Positions 31,373 to 40,461 are shown, counted from the stretch's first letter. The stretch: 64,000 nt of DNA from Deltaproteobacteria bacterium (GCA_023265625.1 JAHFST010000015.1:1-64000), one strand, 5' to 3'. Translations and numbers: made by a program. Notes: generated by a model not told the origin, from the letters alone.

Positions 31373-32782
31373 GTGGGTAATTCGTTTACTAATCGCGCTT
31401 CAGAGCTAGCCATTTTGGAGAGGCTTTGGAATAAGTCAGCGGCACAATTGGTGGTGGCTTATGGTCGGCGGCGGGTGGGCAAAACCGCCTTGCTCAATCA
31501 TTTTGCGCACCAGCGAAAGTTGATGCACTGGATTGCCTATCGGTCCACGAGCGTTGAGTTGCTCAAAAGTTTTTCGCAGGAACTATACCCCCACCTCAAC
31601 GACGGAGAACAGCCCCCATCTGACTTTTCCTATGGGAGTTGGAAGGTGGCCTTAGAAACGCTTGCGGTTTATGCCTCTAGCCGGCGTTTCGGGGCCGTGA
31701 TCGATGAATTCCCGTACATGATTGAGGCTGATCCCGCGATACCTTCACTCTTGCAAGCCATTTGGGATAAGAAATTGTCGCACAGTCGTATCTTTCTCGT
31801 ACTGTCGGGATCACGCATGGGTATGATCAAAGACCAGATTTTGGCGCCGCGTGCCCCACTATACGGACGGAGCACGGCGTTGCTTCATCTCGAGGCCATT
31901 CCAATCACCGATTTCAAACAATTTTTTCCACGCTTCAGCCCTGTGACCTTGGTAGAGGCCTATGCCGTCACCGGAGGGATTCCAAAATATTTTGAGTTCA
32001 TCCACCCCAATCAACCCGTGCTTAAGAGTATCGAAACGGCTCTCCATGACCGCACCACATTTTTGACCTCGGAACCGGAGTTTCTCCTCCACGAAGAGTT
32101 TCGGGAGCCACGAATTTATTTGGCAATCTTGCGCACCTTGGGTCGGCAATCATTGGAAGCCAGCGGTATTGCCCAGGCCTGCGGTATCGACGCAAAAGTG
32201 CTCTCGCGATATCTTGATCAACTCATTGCCCTGAAATTGGTCGATCGCCGTGTGCCCGCGGGTCTTGACCCGCGAAAAAGTCGCAAAGGGCGGTACGCTA
32301 TTCGCGATTATTTTCTCAACTTTTATTTTTATTTTATCGCTCCCCACCTTCCGGAGATCGAAAAACATCAGGTAAACACCGTGGTTGGGGAGATTCGTAA
32401 GGGATTTGATGCGTTTATCGGTCGCAGTGTTTTTGAACGGTTATGCCAGGAATGGTTGGCACGACAGGCGGATGAGCAGCAATTCAGTTTCGTGCCGACG
32501 TTCATCGGGGGATACTGGGAACGGGGGATGCAAATCGACGTCTTGGGAATCAGCCATCGAGAGCAAGCCATGCTCGTCGGTGAATGCAAGTGGAGGAACC
32601 AAAAAGTGGGCGTCGAAGTTGCGCAGGCCCTGCGCACAAAAGCAAAACAACTGGCCGATGCCAACGATTATGATCACCAGCTCGTACTGTTTAGCCGCAG
32701 TGGATTTACCGACGCCCTTATGGAGGAGGCACACAAGAAGCACTATCGGTTGGTTGGGTTGTCTGAAGTCGTGACCGGTTGA
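31373..32782 (+). CDS. AAA-type ATPase with DUF234 (archaeal ATPase-like)
   Basis: A 469-residue protein of the archaeal-type ATPase family. FTNRASELAILERLWNK, the Walker A VVAYGRRRVGKTALL (about 24-38), Walker B VIDEFPYMI, then a winged-helix region (EASGIAQACGIDAKVLSRYL) and a C-terminal DUF234 nuclease-like segment (MQIDVLGISHREQAMLVGEC-KW). The Asp and Glu-x-Lys there fit a PD-(D/E)xK fold. Role unknown; solitary copies are common in mobile gene zones. GTG start follows a large inverted repeat. Confidence 0.85.
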   Translation: MGNSFTNRASELAILERLWNKSAAQLVVAYGRRRVGKTALLNHFAHQRKLMHWIAYRSTSVELLKSFSQELYPHLNDGEQPPSDFSYGSWKVALETLAVYASSRRFGAVIDEFPYMIEADPAIPSLLQAIWDKKLSHSRIFLVLSGSRMGMIKDQILAPRAPLYGRSTALLHLEAIPITDFKQFFPRFSPVTLVEAYAVTGGIPKYFEFIHPNQPVLKSIETALHDRTTFLTSEPEFLLHEEFREPRIYLAILRTLGRQSLEASGIAQACGIDAKVLSRYLDQLIALKLVDRRVPAGLDPRKSRKGRYAIRDYFLNFYFYFIAPHLPEIEKHQVNTVVGEIRKGFDAFIGRSVFERLCQEWLARQADEQQFSFVPTFIGGYWERGMQIDVLGISHREQAMLVGECKWRNQKVGVEVAQALRTKAKQLADANDYDHQLVLFSRSGFTDALMEEAHKKHYRLVGLSEVVTG

Positions 32783-33000
32783 TGTGCATGTTCCACTGGT
32801 AAAAAACAGGCGACGCGCAATGCCGCGCGTCTGAGGCGGCCATCTTTGATATGTTCAACCTTGCCCTGGTATTGGAATCCCCAAGTGTTGTTATCGATCA
32901 AGTTATAGGCCAGTTGCCAGGCCGATTGGCCGAAGATTTTTTCTAGGGCGATAACAAAAATATTTTCCTCAACACAGTCGACCGGAATCCACGGGCGCAT
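32743..33000 (-). CDS. small hypothetical protein (third gene of an overlapping set)
   Basis: An 85-residue frame that overlaps the gene upstream by 32 bp (ATG at 33000) and the convergent ATPase by 40 bp. The core (VIALEKIFGQSAWQLAYNLIDNNTW) is amphipathic. It may be a separate gene or the continuation of the 33172 frame after a frameshift (SLQDA then RPWIPVDC). No family is recognised. Confidence 0.45.
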   Translation of the reverse strand: MRPWIPVDCVEENIFVIALEKIFGQSAWQLAYNLIDNNTWGFQYQGKVEHIKDGRLRRAALRVACFLPVEHAHQPVTTSDNPTNR

Positions 33001-33172
33001 CCTGCAACGATAAGGAAATCATCTGAACGGCGTTTTGAAACGGTTTTGGTCCCATCTGAGGAAGATCGGTCAAACGAACAGGCTCTCCGGTAAATTGGAC
33101 CATGGGTGCAGAGTTGTCTCTAAGGTGCGGAGCATAGACCAGGGAGTCGATTGGGATGAATTTGACTATCAT
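32969..33172 (-). CDS. small hypothetical protein (second gene of the set)
   Basis: A 67-residue protein whose ATG at 33172 overlaps the stop of the 420-residue orphan (ATGA), indicating coupled translation. It starts IVKFIPIDSLVYAPHLRDNS; this resembles phage-baseplate or tail-assembly entry proteins only in feel, and no family is claimed. Its end overlaps the next small frame. Confidence 0.5.
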   Translation of the reverse strand: MIVKFIPIDSLVYAPHLRDNSAPMVQFTGEPVRLTDLPQMGPKPFQNAVQMISLSLQDAPVDSGRLC

Positions 33173-34428
33173 GGTGTCCCCGTGATCGAGAGAGGGTAAC
33201 CCGACCGCGCCAGGATATAGCGAGCTCGGGACGCGAGTTGATCGGGCGGTAAATCTTTGAGGCGGATCGATTCGATCGTGACACCGGATTGATCCTCCCA
33301 AGGTAGGGCCGCATGGTAACCCCAATAACGTGGCAGGCCAAAGCGGTTGAGGCCGAGGTAGTTAACAGTGATTTCAACCGGTTTCTTAAATGTCATCCAT
33401 TGTGATTCAAGATGCCGATATTGCACGTACGGATTAAGATCTTCGTGACGGGTGTCACAGACTGCGATATCGAAACCTCTTTCCCTGCCAGCCAAGATTT
33501 CCAATCCGACAAACACTTCATAGTCCACGCCCGAGTAAATCATGTTCGGACCCAATAGAAACGCGTCCAAGGCCGTGGTTGACTGGATTTCCCAAAAAGC
33601 TCCTGGCGTGAAACAGAATTGGGGAAGACGCACGTCTAGGGTGGGTGTGAGTGTTGTTAAGTCGACATCGGAGAGATAAAAACGGTACAGGTTCAACTCC
33701 TTGCCATTGAGATGGACCTCAAGACCGCATTGGTCACGGCGTCTCTGGGTGGTGTCATAATGGATCCTCGCGGCATAAAGATGGGTGCCGGATTTATTAT
33801 TGGTTTCCACCCAGCTCTCCAAACGGTTGGGGGACACGGTCACCCCTGCTTCTTGAAACCCGTCGATGTTGTCCCGGGGATCGGGAGGTTCCAGGGGCGG
33901 CATAGGGTGTAGGGGAGAGGTCCTTCCTTGAATTCTCATTGTCATTGGCCAAAAACAGTATTTATCCGAGCGATGATTTCGTTCATCCCAGGAGACCATG
34001 CCCCAGCCCCCCTCTTGAAAACTAAACAGGCCGCCAAGAGTCAAGGCGGCATCCCCTTGAGCCGGTTGAAAATAGCGACCTGCTTGGTGCGCCACCACCC
34101 ATGGCAGGGGCGCCGGTTCCTGAAAAGTGAGATCCACTAATTCACCAATACGATACGTGCCGGAAGGAAAATGCTGGGAAAAGCGCCGACCAATCTCTGA
34201 GGCCCAGTATTTGATCCCCGCCAATCCCTGCTTTTTTGCAACCCGATCTTCCCAAAGTTGGCGGACCAGGGCGGATGTTTCCGGATAAAATTGCAACGCC
34301 ACTTGGGCATCGCGCAACAATCGGGCGTATTGGGCCGGCATCGCCCGATTGTCTTGCGCAGCTGAAGGATGTATACGAGACAGCGCATCCAAGGCTGCTA
34401 AGTTACGGCTTGCGTCAAAGGTGATCAT
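33169..34428 (-). CDS. orphan protein under the sigma-28-like promoter
   Basis: A 419-residue protein without recognised domain, signal peptide or membrane segment; Trp and Tyr rich with a beta-strand look in the C-terminal half. The ATG at 34428 lies one base after the transcription start predicted from the promoter at 34436-34462, and there is no ribosome site, so the message appears leaderless. Two small genes follow with overlapping starts, forming a three-gene unit. Confidence 0.7.
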   Translation of the reverse strand: MITFDASRNLAALDALSRIHPSAAQDNRAMPAQYARLLRDAQVALQFYPETSALVRQLWEDRVAKKQGLAGIKYWASEIGRRFSQHFPSGTYRIGELVDLTFQEPAPLPWVVAHQAGRYFQPAQGDAALTLGGLFSFQEGGWGMVSWDERNHRSDKYCFWPMTMRIQGRTSPLHPMPPLEPPDPRDNIDGFQEAGVTVSPNRLESWVETNNKSGTHLYAARIHYDTTQRRRDQCGLEVHLNGKELNLYRFYLSDVDLTTLTPTLDVRLPQFCFTPGAFWEIQSTTALDAFLLGPNMIYSGVDYEVFVGLEILAGRERGFDIAVCDTRHEDLNPYVQYRHLESQWMTFKKPVEITVNYLGLNRFGLPRYWGYHAALPWEDQSGVTIESIRLKDLPPDQLASRARYILARSGYPLSITGTP

Positions 34429-34435
34429 CAAGCCG

Positions 34436-34462
34436 GTATCGGCGGCGGGAAGAGAAGGTTGC
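34436..34462 (-). promoter_or_regulatory. sigma-28-like promoter
   Basis: Minus-strand GCAACCTT (34462-34455), 11 bp, GCCGATAC (34443-34436). The ATG follows seven bases after the -10. Promoter role inferred from recurrence. Confidence 0.6.
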
Positions 34463-34469
34463 TAAAAGT

Positions 34470-35024
34470 TTATTTTTCCCGCGTAAAACTAAACTCTTCC
34501 GTGTGGAAGGGTTTTTTGGCATCGAAGGCGACCCACTTTTGCTCGAGATGTTTTGCATCCTTGATGCGGATCGTGGCGCTGCCCATGTATTTGTCTTTGC
34601 GGGGATTGACGTTGCCGCCATCCACAAAGTTGAGCGCAATTTCACCATCTTGGGATTTAGTCTCTTGCAGGCGAGGCTGGTTGCCTAGCATGCAATAATG
34701 GGTCATCTGGAGCTTGCCCTGGTTGACGGTATAGAGGGAGACCATCTCGCGAGGTGTGCCGGGAAACAGGGTTTCTTCCACGGCGCTGCCGCCGGAGGTC
34801 ACCTTGTAGGTGACACGGACGGTTTCTTTCTTGCCATCCTTGACCTGGGTGGCCTTCCAGGATCCCGTCAGGCTCTTCATAGAGTCGAAGCTGGTAGCGG
34901 GCGACTTTTCTGATTTTTTGAGGGGGCAGGTGTCCTTACCCTCGCATTTTTTGCAATGAGTGGAGGCCACGGACGGTAAGGCCAACAACAACCCTGCGAT
35001 CATGGCGGCGCGTAATGTTTTCAT
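34470..35024 (-). CDS. secreted DUF1579-like protein
   Basis: A 184-residue protein with a signal peptide (KTLRAAMIAGLLLALPSVAS) and AAGGAG seven bases before the ATG. Four cysteines follow in HCKKCEGKDTCPLKK, which may bind metal. The rest (LTGSWKATQVKDGKKETVRV, SGGSAVEETLFPG, LQMTHYCMLGNQPRL) resembles the lipocalin-like DUF1579 / THAP4-barrel type. Ligand unknown; location probably periplasm. Confidence 0.7.
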   Translation of the reverse strand: MKTLRAAMIAGLLLALPSVASTHCKKCEGKDTCPLKKSEKSPATSFDSMKSLTGSWKATQVKDGKKETVRVTYKVTSGGSAVEETLFPGTPREMVSLYTVNQGKLQMTHYCMLGNQPRLQETKSQDGEIALNFVDGGNVNPRKDKYMGSATIRIKDAKHLEQKWVAFDAKKPFHTEEFSFTREK

Positions 35025-35107
35025 AATCAATCTCCTTAAATTGGAAGACAGTGTTGAGGTGGGAGCTTTTGTAATACGGATGTAGGATCAATGTAAAAAG
35101 ATATTTG

Positions 35108-35686
35108 TCATTCCTTTTTCCAACGCCCCACCCCCAGGATCGTGGCCTGGAGCAGGCTGATAAAAAAGAAATAAATGGGGTAGGAGGCCTGGGCGAGGTT
35201 CCATGAGCTGATGGCGAAAAGATTGAGGGTGTTGGCCAGCAGGAACAGGATCCAAGACAAAAAATCCTCGCTCTCGGGGTCCTGATAAGATTTACGGATG
35301 GTGGGGAGGGCCCCTAAAAAGTCCACCACGATACTGACCCAGAGCGCCAAGAGGGGGGCGTGGAGCAGGCCCCAAATGGCCATCCCCAATCCCGCGCCAA
35401 GCAGGCAGACCTTGTCAAATAAACTCCACCCACCCACGCCGTAACGGAATGATAGGACCATCACAAAAAAGAAGGCGCAGAGATTGCCGATGGAGACCCA
35501 CAGAGTGTCGGTGGCACCCAGGTCATGATAGCTCGCCAGGAAATTAAATCCGACGACTGTCCAGATGATCCACGTGGCGCGGTTCGGGCGGTTGCGGCCC
35601 TTGATCATCTGGAAGATGTAGGGAATGAAGGCGACAAACGTGGTGATCCCGGCGATCTTGCCAAAAAAGGCGTGAAAAGAATTCAT
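35108..35686 (-). CDS. PQ-loop-like integral membrane protein
   Basis: A 192-residue protein with six to seven hydrophobic segments. Two PQ-loop-like helices are visible: FIPYIFQMIKGRNRPNRATW near the N-terminus and LGALPTIRKSYQDPESEDFL in the second half, the arrangement of SWEET/PQ-loop transporters with two triple-helix bundles. Substrate unknown. No operon partner. Confidence 0.65.
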   Translation of the reverse strand: MNSFHAFFGKIAGITTFVAFIPYIFQMIKGRNRPNRATWIIWTVVGFNFLASYHDLGATDTLWVSIGNLCAFFFVMVLSFRYGVGGWSLFDKVCLLGAGLGMAIWGLLHAPLLALWVSIVVDFLGALPTIRKSYQDPESEDFLSWILFLLANTLNLFAISSWNLAQASYPIYFFFISLLQATILGVGRWKKE

Positions 35687-35760
35687 CTATTCATTGAGAT
35701 ATAGGAGGAAGTGGCGATAGGCAAAAGAACATTTTGAACTTGCCAGGGAATTGCTTATTG

Positions 35761-35778
35761 TATACATTAAAATGTATA
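35761..35778. promoter_or_regulatory. operator palindrome of the HipBA operon
   Basis: TATACATT - AA - AATGTATA, perfect 8-bp arms, 34 bp before the HipB start. The probable site of HipB autoregulation. A related ATACAT/ATGTAT palindrome follows hipA (37373-37386) and another occurs at 55963-55980. Confidence 0.75.
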
Positions 35779-35811
35779 TTAAGTAGTATTTTAATTCATT
35801 TAAATGATCAT

Positions 35812-36159
35812 ATGAAACTTAAAAAATGGGATCAGGTGCTGACGGGGGATGCGGCCCTTTTGCTTAAAGAGGTGGGGGGGCTTCTCTCTGAGGCTCGTAG
35901 GCGACGGGGGATGAGTCTTGTGGGGCTTGCCGGTCGAGCGGGAGTGGATCGGCGCACGGTGGCACAATTGGAGTTGGGGCATCCCGGGGTGTCTTTGGGG
36001 CTCTTTTTTCAGGTGTTGAGTGTGCTCAACTTGGGACAGGGGATTGAGGAATTTTTGAAGCCTGAAAATGATATAGAAACGGCCGCTACCAACATTCGTA
36101 GAATTCGCAGACGGCAGAAAATTATCGGCAAGATCCGGGATGATGAGGTGAACTTTTGA
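35812..36159 (+). CDS. hipB: HipB-type HTH antitoxin
   Basis: A 115-residue protein with a Cro/Xre helix-turn-helix (LSEARRRRGMSLVGLAGRAG, VDRRTVAQLELG) and a basic C-terminal tail. It starts at 35812, the frame being open further up. Its stop shares a base with the ATG of the kinase gene (TGATG). It would repress the operon through the palindrome at 35761-35778 and neutralise the kinase. Confidence 0.85.
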   Translation: MKLKKWDQVLTGDAALLLKEVGGLLSEARRRRGMSLVGLAGRAGVDRRTVAQLELGHPGVSLGLFFQVLSVLNLGQGIEEFLKPENDIETAATNIRRIRRRQKIIGKIRDDEVNF

Positions 36160-37373
36160 TGTTTCACCGTTTGTACGTCCTCATTCAGTTGAATAATGAA
36201 TGGATCCCCTGCGGTTTGTTGGAGTACCAAGAGGCTGGGAGGCGTTCCTCGAGTGTTTTTCGTTACGGGAGAAAATATCTCGCGCGATCAGACGCCATTT
36301 CCATCGATCCGATCCGCCTTCCGTTGGAAGACAGGAGTTTTGCAACTCCGGAAGGGTTCCAGATTTTCAACGGGATTCGTGATGCGGGTCCCGACAAATG
36401 GGGGCGTTATCTCCTGGATAAGAAGTTTGCGAGGACCTTGGATGAGGTTGAGTCCATTGCGGCCTCGAGCGACGATCGCGTGGGGGCGCTTGCCTTTACG
36501 GACTCCTTGGAGTCAGGGCCTAAGCGGTATGAACCGGATGCGCAATTCGTGGTGTGTCACGCCCCAAAAAGGTTGGACCTCGCACCATGTGCCGGGGCGA
36601 TTGCCGATGCCGTGGCCTCGGAAGAGACAGGACGCCTGAAGCAATACTTGGAATACGGCCCTTCGCTGGGAGGGGCGCGCCCCAAGGCGACCGTGGTTTG
36701 GCGCCGGGAGCTCTACCTTGCGAAATTTTCGCTTTCCCTGGATTCAAAAAACGAGCCGCTTATCGAATATGCCACCATGACGCTCGCCAAAAAGTGCGGA
36801 TTGGACGTGCCGCCGCTTTATCTGGAAAAAATTGACAAAAGGTCGGTTTTCTTGATCAAGAGGTTTGACCGGACCAATGGGCTGAGGGTCCCTTTCATCT
36901 CGGGGCTGACTCTGACGGGAACGCATGAAAGCGATTTCGGCTCGTGGAGTTACTTTGCGATCGCCGACGGCCTGGTCCGTTTTTCACAAAAACCCGCGCA
37001 AGATCTTCAAGAGCTGTTTCGGCGGCTTGTCTTCAACATCGCGGTTTACAATAACGACGATCATCCCAGAAATTTCGGGTTTCTCGGTTGCGAAAAACAT
37101 TGGAACCTATCGCCGCTCTACGACGTTTCACCCGCCGTCATCAAAACCGACACTTATGCATTGGCCATGACGATAGGTGTTGAAGGGAGGCGCGCCTCCT
37201 ATCAAAACGCCCTTTCCATGTGTGAGCGGTTTCGCGTGAGCCGATCAGAGGCCCTGCATATTATCAGTAAAGTGCGGGAAGTTGTTGGGGGCTGGGAGGG
37301 GCATTTTAGGAAGATGGGGGTTTCTAAAATGGAAATCAATATGATGAGAAATAGCTTCAAATTGAAAGAGTGA
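36159..37373 (+). CDS. hipA: HipA-type serine/threonine kinase toxin
   Basis: A 404-residue HipA-family kinase started at ATG 36159. SLGGARPKATVVWRRELYLA holds the Gly-rich loop and Lys, NNDDHPRNFGFL is the catalytic NxDxHxxN segment and LSPLYDVSPAV the DFG-equivalent region. HipA kinases phosphorylate glutamyl-tRNA synthetase or related targets and cause dormancy. Coupled to hipB. All catalytic residues seem intact. Confidence 0.9.
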   Translation: MFHRLYVLIQLNNEWIPCGLLEYQEAGRRSSSVFRYGRKYLARSDAISIDPIRLPLEDRSFATPEGFQIFNGIRDAGPDKWGRYLLDKKFARTLDEVESIAASSDDRVGALAFTDSLESGPKRYEPDAQFVVCHAPKRLDLAPCAGAIADAVASEETGRLKQYLEYGPSLGGARPKATVVWRRELYLAKFSLSLDSKNEPLIEYATMTLAKKCGLDVPPLYLEKIDKRSVFLIKRFDRTNGLRVPFISGLTLTGTHESDFGSWSYFAIADGLVRFSQKPAQDLQELFRRLVFNIAVYNNDDHPRNFGFLGCEKHWNLSPLYDVSPAVIKTDTYALAMTIGVEGRRASYQNALSMCERFRVSRSEALHIISKVREVVGGWEGHFRKMGVSKMEINMMRNSFKLKE

Positions 37374-37386
37374 TACATATATGTAT
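37373..37386. promoter_or_regulatory. ATACATATATGTAT palindrome
   Basis: A 14-bp palindrome starting on the last base of hipA, 95 bp before the Xre-RES antitoxin. Its half-site equals that of the HipB operator, so HipB might act here too. The AT-rich gap 37374-37480 is otherwise promoter-like with no gene. Confidence 0.4.
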
Positions 37387-37480
37387 AAAAAATCATTAAA
37401 TTTATATAATAAATACAATATATTATAATTATTATTAAATAATATGTTGTTTTATTCATAAATGAGTTTATCCTGGGTGG

Positions 37481-37894
37481 ATGAACTATCTTGTCGACCA
37501 AGATTCAAGTTATTCCCCCGAAAAAAAACTGCGGGCCCTGACCGAGGCTTTTTTTAATCTCACCCAGCACTGGGAGCTGACGCGTGAAGAAGAGGCCCAA
37601 CTTTTGGGGTGGAGATATGCTCACAAGCGGGCCACGTTGGATGCCATGAGAAAGGGGAAGACCACGCTCGAGGACGATGCCGATAAGATCGAGCGTGTCA
37701 TCGACCTGATCAATATTCACAAATCACTTCGGATACTTTTTCCCGCCCCGGCCGCACGCAGGCAGGTCTATGAATGGGTCAAGGTCAGGCGCGACCGTTT
37801 TGGCGGGCATTCGGCGTTGGAGATCATGTTGACGGAGGGGAAAAGGGGCATTTTTGCCATTCGCCATTATCTGGATTATGAAAGAACCCACTAG
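37481..37894 (+). CDS. Xre/MbcA/ParS-type antitoxin
   Basis: A 137-residue antitoxin of the Xre/MbcA/ParS (DUF2384) family: an N-terminal helix-turn-helix (LTREEEAQLLGWRYAHKRAT), then RVIDLINIHKSLRILFPAP and the C-terminal DRFGGHSALEIMLTEGKRGI. The last helix blocks the NAD site of RES toxins. It overlaps the RES toxin gene by 17 bp. Confidence 0.88.
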   Translation: MNYLVDQDSSYSPEKKLRALTEAFFNLTQHWELTREEEAQLLGWRYAHKRATLDAMRKGKTTLEDDADKIERVIDLINIHKSLRILFPAPAARRQVYEWVKVRRDRFGGHSALEIMLTEGKRGIFAIRHYLDYERTH

Positions 37895-38594
37895 CCATCT
37901 CCCGTTAAGCCGCTATGCCGGTCGGGTTTATCGTAACTTTCCCACCCTCGTTGAATCTCAGGATCTGATGGATGACCTGGCACCGGATCCCGAACAACAA
38001 CGGATTTTGGAAAAATTTTTCTACGATGACGATCATCGTTGGTTGGCTCCCATTGAGCGCATCATGAAAAAATCCGTTCAGCAAATAATCCAAGAACAAA
38101 TCGATGCGAAGTTTCAACCGAGTGTGTGGCAAGCGAGTCGTTATTCCGATGGCACATGGGCGGTGTTGTACACGGCGGAATCGGAGGAAACGGCCCTTCG
38201 GGAGGCGTTGTTCCATATGCGGAGGTTCTATGCCGAGGAGTTGACAGCGGGCACGTTGCGAGTGCAGCGGCGCGTGCTGTCAATTTTTGCGGTGTCTGTG
38301 GCATGTGTTGATCTCACGATGGTGGTGGGCCTGGATTGTCAGGCTTTGGTCTCGCAAGATGAGTCAGGTTACCTTTACTGCCAATCGCTTGCCCGAAGTG
38401 GCATTCACGATGGCGCCGAGCTGCTTCGTGCCCCCTCCGCACGCGATCCGGACGGGCACACCGTTCCAATTTTTAATCAGGAAGTTGCGAAGGATGACGA
38501 AGGGCATCTGAAATACTTGAGATGTGTCCTGAAACCTGACGGGAGTGCTGAGGTTACGGGGATGATTGAAGAGAAGACGAAGAAATATCCTTAA
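37878..38594 (+). CDS. RES-domain toxin
   Basis: A 238-residue RES-domain protein started at 37878 (MKEPTSHLP). YRNFPTL, RYSDGTWAVLYTAESEETAL with Arg, Tyr and Glu of the NAD-degrading site, and the C-terminal PSARDPDGHTVPIFNQEVA fit the family. RES toxins deplete cellular NAD+. It is coupled to the preceding antitoxin. Confidence 0.87.
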   Translation: MKEPTSHLPLSRYAGRVYRNFPTLVESQDLMDDLAPDPEQQRILEKFFYDDDHRWLAPIERIMKKSVQQIIQEQIDAKFQPSVWQASRYSDGTWAVLYTAESEETALREALFHMRRFYAEELTAGTLRVQRRVLSIFAVSVACVDLTMVVGLDCQALVSQDESGYLYCQSLARSGIHDGAELLRAPSARDPDGHTVPIFNQEVAKDDEGHLKYLRCVLKPDGSAEVTGMIEEKTKKYP

Positions 38595-39279
38595 GCCTAT
38601 CCACCAATTCTTGTCGGTCGTTGTAAGCCAACCCTTGGGCCGAAATTTTCTCGCCGAGGACCAGGCGCAGTTTGCCGGGGCGAACACGCCATTCTCCCAA
38701 CGGCCAGACTTCGCGGCCGCCATGCAGGATCAGGGGTACGATGGTTGCCTGGGACTCGATCGCCAAGAGTGCCGGACCTTTTTTGTAGGGGCTTAATGCG
38801 CCGTCGGGGCTGCGCAGCCCTTCGATTGAGATATAAAAATTGGTTCCGGAGCGTAATTTCTCGACCGCGTGAGCCATCGCACGTCGAACTTGTTCAGGCC
38901 ACTGTCTCACTAACACGATTCCTCCCAAACCCCAGAAGAGCCAGCCCACTAACGGGATCAGGGCAAAGCCGATATTGAAAACCGGATCAAAGGCAGTGGG
39001 CAGTCCCGCCAACACGACGAAGGTCTCGACCAGGCTGGTTTGGTTCAAAATGACGTAAAGATAAGGCGGGGCCGCGTAGTCGCCTTGGTTGCGATCTTCA
39101 ATTTGAAGTTGAATCCCAAAAATCTTGAGTTGCCATCGGGCCCAATTTTTAAATATTTTTCGTGAGGTTTGTGGAGCGAAACAACAAAACAGCAGGGCGG
39201 GGGAGAGCCAGAGGATCGTGACGATCAGGGAGAGAAGTCGGCGACTGAGGCTTGGGATGAGGGGAGGCCGTGTTGTCAT
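38554..39279 (-). CDS. PlsC-like acyltransferase with altered active-site motif
   Basis: A 241-residue member of the lysophosphatidate acyltransferase (PlsC) superfamily with an N-terminal membrane segment. Block III is present as ISIEGLRSPDGALSPYKKGP and IVPLILHGG is block IV. Block I, normally NHxSxxD (HX4D), reads NQTSLVE: the catalytic His is Gln and the Asp is Glu. Either the enzyme is inactive or it acts differently. Its 3' end overlaps the convergent RES gene by 41 bp. Confidence 0.8.
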   Translation of the reverse strand: MTTRPPLIPSLSRRLLSLIVTILWLSPALLFCCFAPQTSRKIFKNWARWQLKIFGIQLQIEDRNQGDYAAPPYLYVILNQTSLVETFVVLAGLPTAFDPVFNIGFALIPLVGWLFWGLGGIVLVRQWPEQVRRAMAHAVEKLRSGTNFYISIEGLRSPDGALSPYKKGPALLAIESQATIVPLILHGGREVWPLGEWRVRPGKLRLVLGEKISAQGLAYNDRQELVDRLKDISSSSLQSSP

Positions 39280-39286
39280 GTTTGTT

Positions 39287-40441
39287 TCACACCGCCGGAT
39301 AGAGCTTTGGAAACCACCGTTCCACGATGTCGATCGGGAAGGACAATCTCACCGGCCCTTTGGGGGTGTCTGAAATCAGGAAGCCTTTTTTGACCAGCCT
39401 ATTCAAGACAGTCCTGGCCTGGCGTTGGCCATAATTGGTTAGCCCTCCGGCCTTGCCTCTTTCAAATTCCCCCATCAGCCAGGCCTCTCGCAGCAAGGGA
39501 AAAGAGCGTTTGGGAAGTCGGTCCGCCCGTTCCTCTTCCTCGGTGAAGATTTGGATGCGTCGTAAAATTTCGGCAGGAGCAAGCAAGGTACTCATAAATT
39601 CCACCTGATCGACGCATGTTCTCAGGAAAAATCGGCAAAAATCCAAGAGACCTTGGGTGGAAAGGTTTCCTCGGCCATCCAAATCACCGGCGCGCGGTGC
39701 ATCCGCACCTTCGAGCCGCACGCGATACTCATGGACCGACCGGGCCAGACCCCGCGATACCGACCAAAGCCCGCTCCCCAGGCCGATGTGTTTCAAATAG
39801 GCGTGGGAGAGCAGCCGGGTGACCCGGCCGTTGCCATCGAGAAAGGGGTGGATCCATAATAGGCGATGATGGGAGGCGGCCACGGCCAAAACCCGTCTGA
39901 GCTTCGAGAGTCGATCGGGTCGGTAGGCCTCCTCGAACCGGGCCAAAAATTTTGTCAGGTGTTCCGGACGCGGCGGGATGTGCCGACCGACCGTCACCGT
40001 CTCGGAGCGTAATGCGCCCGGCACCATTTTTACCTTCCGCTTCGTATCGGGATCTTCCATCCAGAGCATCTCCTCGGGGAGTCGGTTGCAAAATTCTCGA
40101 TGCAGCCAACGCAGGGAGTCCTCCGAGACCAGGCAAGGTTCCACCGGCGATCCGTCGATCATCTGTTGCAGCTCAATATGGGCCTTGGCCTCCCATTGCA
40201 GGGCCCGCTGTTTCGGTTGCGTGGAAAAGTCCTGGGCCAGGGCGCGCTCGATGTCGCGGGGGTGGGTGTCATGACCTTCGATCAAATTGCTGTAATAGCA
40301 ATTCATCGGACGAACCAAGTCACCAATAGAACGTTGCACAATCGGATGAATAGGCCCAGCCAAGCGGTGGGCCTTTTCGGTCAATTCCATAACCAAATCC
40401 TCCAGGGCCTCACCACCTTCTTCCGGTAGCATTGGCTCCAT
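39287..40441 (-). CDS. Fic-domain protein (AMPylator type, class II)
   Basis: A 384-residue Fic protein. HPFLDGNGRVTRL is the active-site loop with all catalytic residues. An N-terminal inhibitory helix YSNLIEGHDT fits the [ST]xxxE[GN] signature, so activity is probably self-inhibited. The C-terminal winged helix (GLTNYGQRQARTVLNRLVKK) may bind DNA. I prefer ATG 40441; an upstream ATG at 40480 would translate a copy of a 16-bp repeat (MGKIIGNN). It would attach AMP to a target protein. Confidence 0.88.
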   Translation of the reverse strand: MEPMLPEEGGEALEDLVMELTEKAHRLAGPIHPIVQRSIGDLVRPMNCYYSNLIEGHDTHPRDIERALAQDFSTQPKQRALQWEAKAHIELQQMIDGSPVEPCLVSEDSLRWLHREFCNRLPEEMLWMEDPDTKRKVKMVPGALRSETVTVGRHIPPRPEHLTKFLARFEEAYRPDRLSKLRRVLAVAASHHRLLWIHPFLDGNGRVTRLLSHAYLKHIGLGSGLWSVSRGLARSVHEYRVRLEGADAPRAGDLDGRGNLSTQGLLDFCRFFLRTCVDQVEFMSTLLAPAEILRRIQIFTEEEERADRLPKRSFPLLREAWLMGEFERGKAGGLTNYGQRQARTVLNRLVKKGFLISDTPKGPVRLSFPIDIVERWFPKLYPAV

Positions 40442-40461
40442 GGTAGATATAGAGCTATTAT

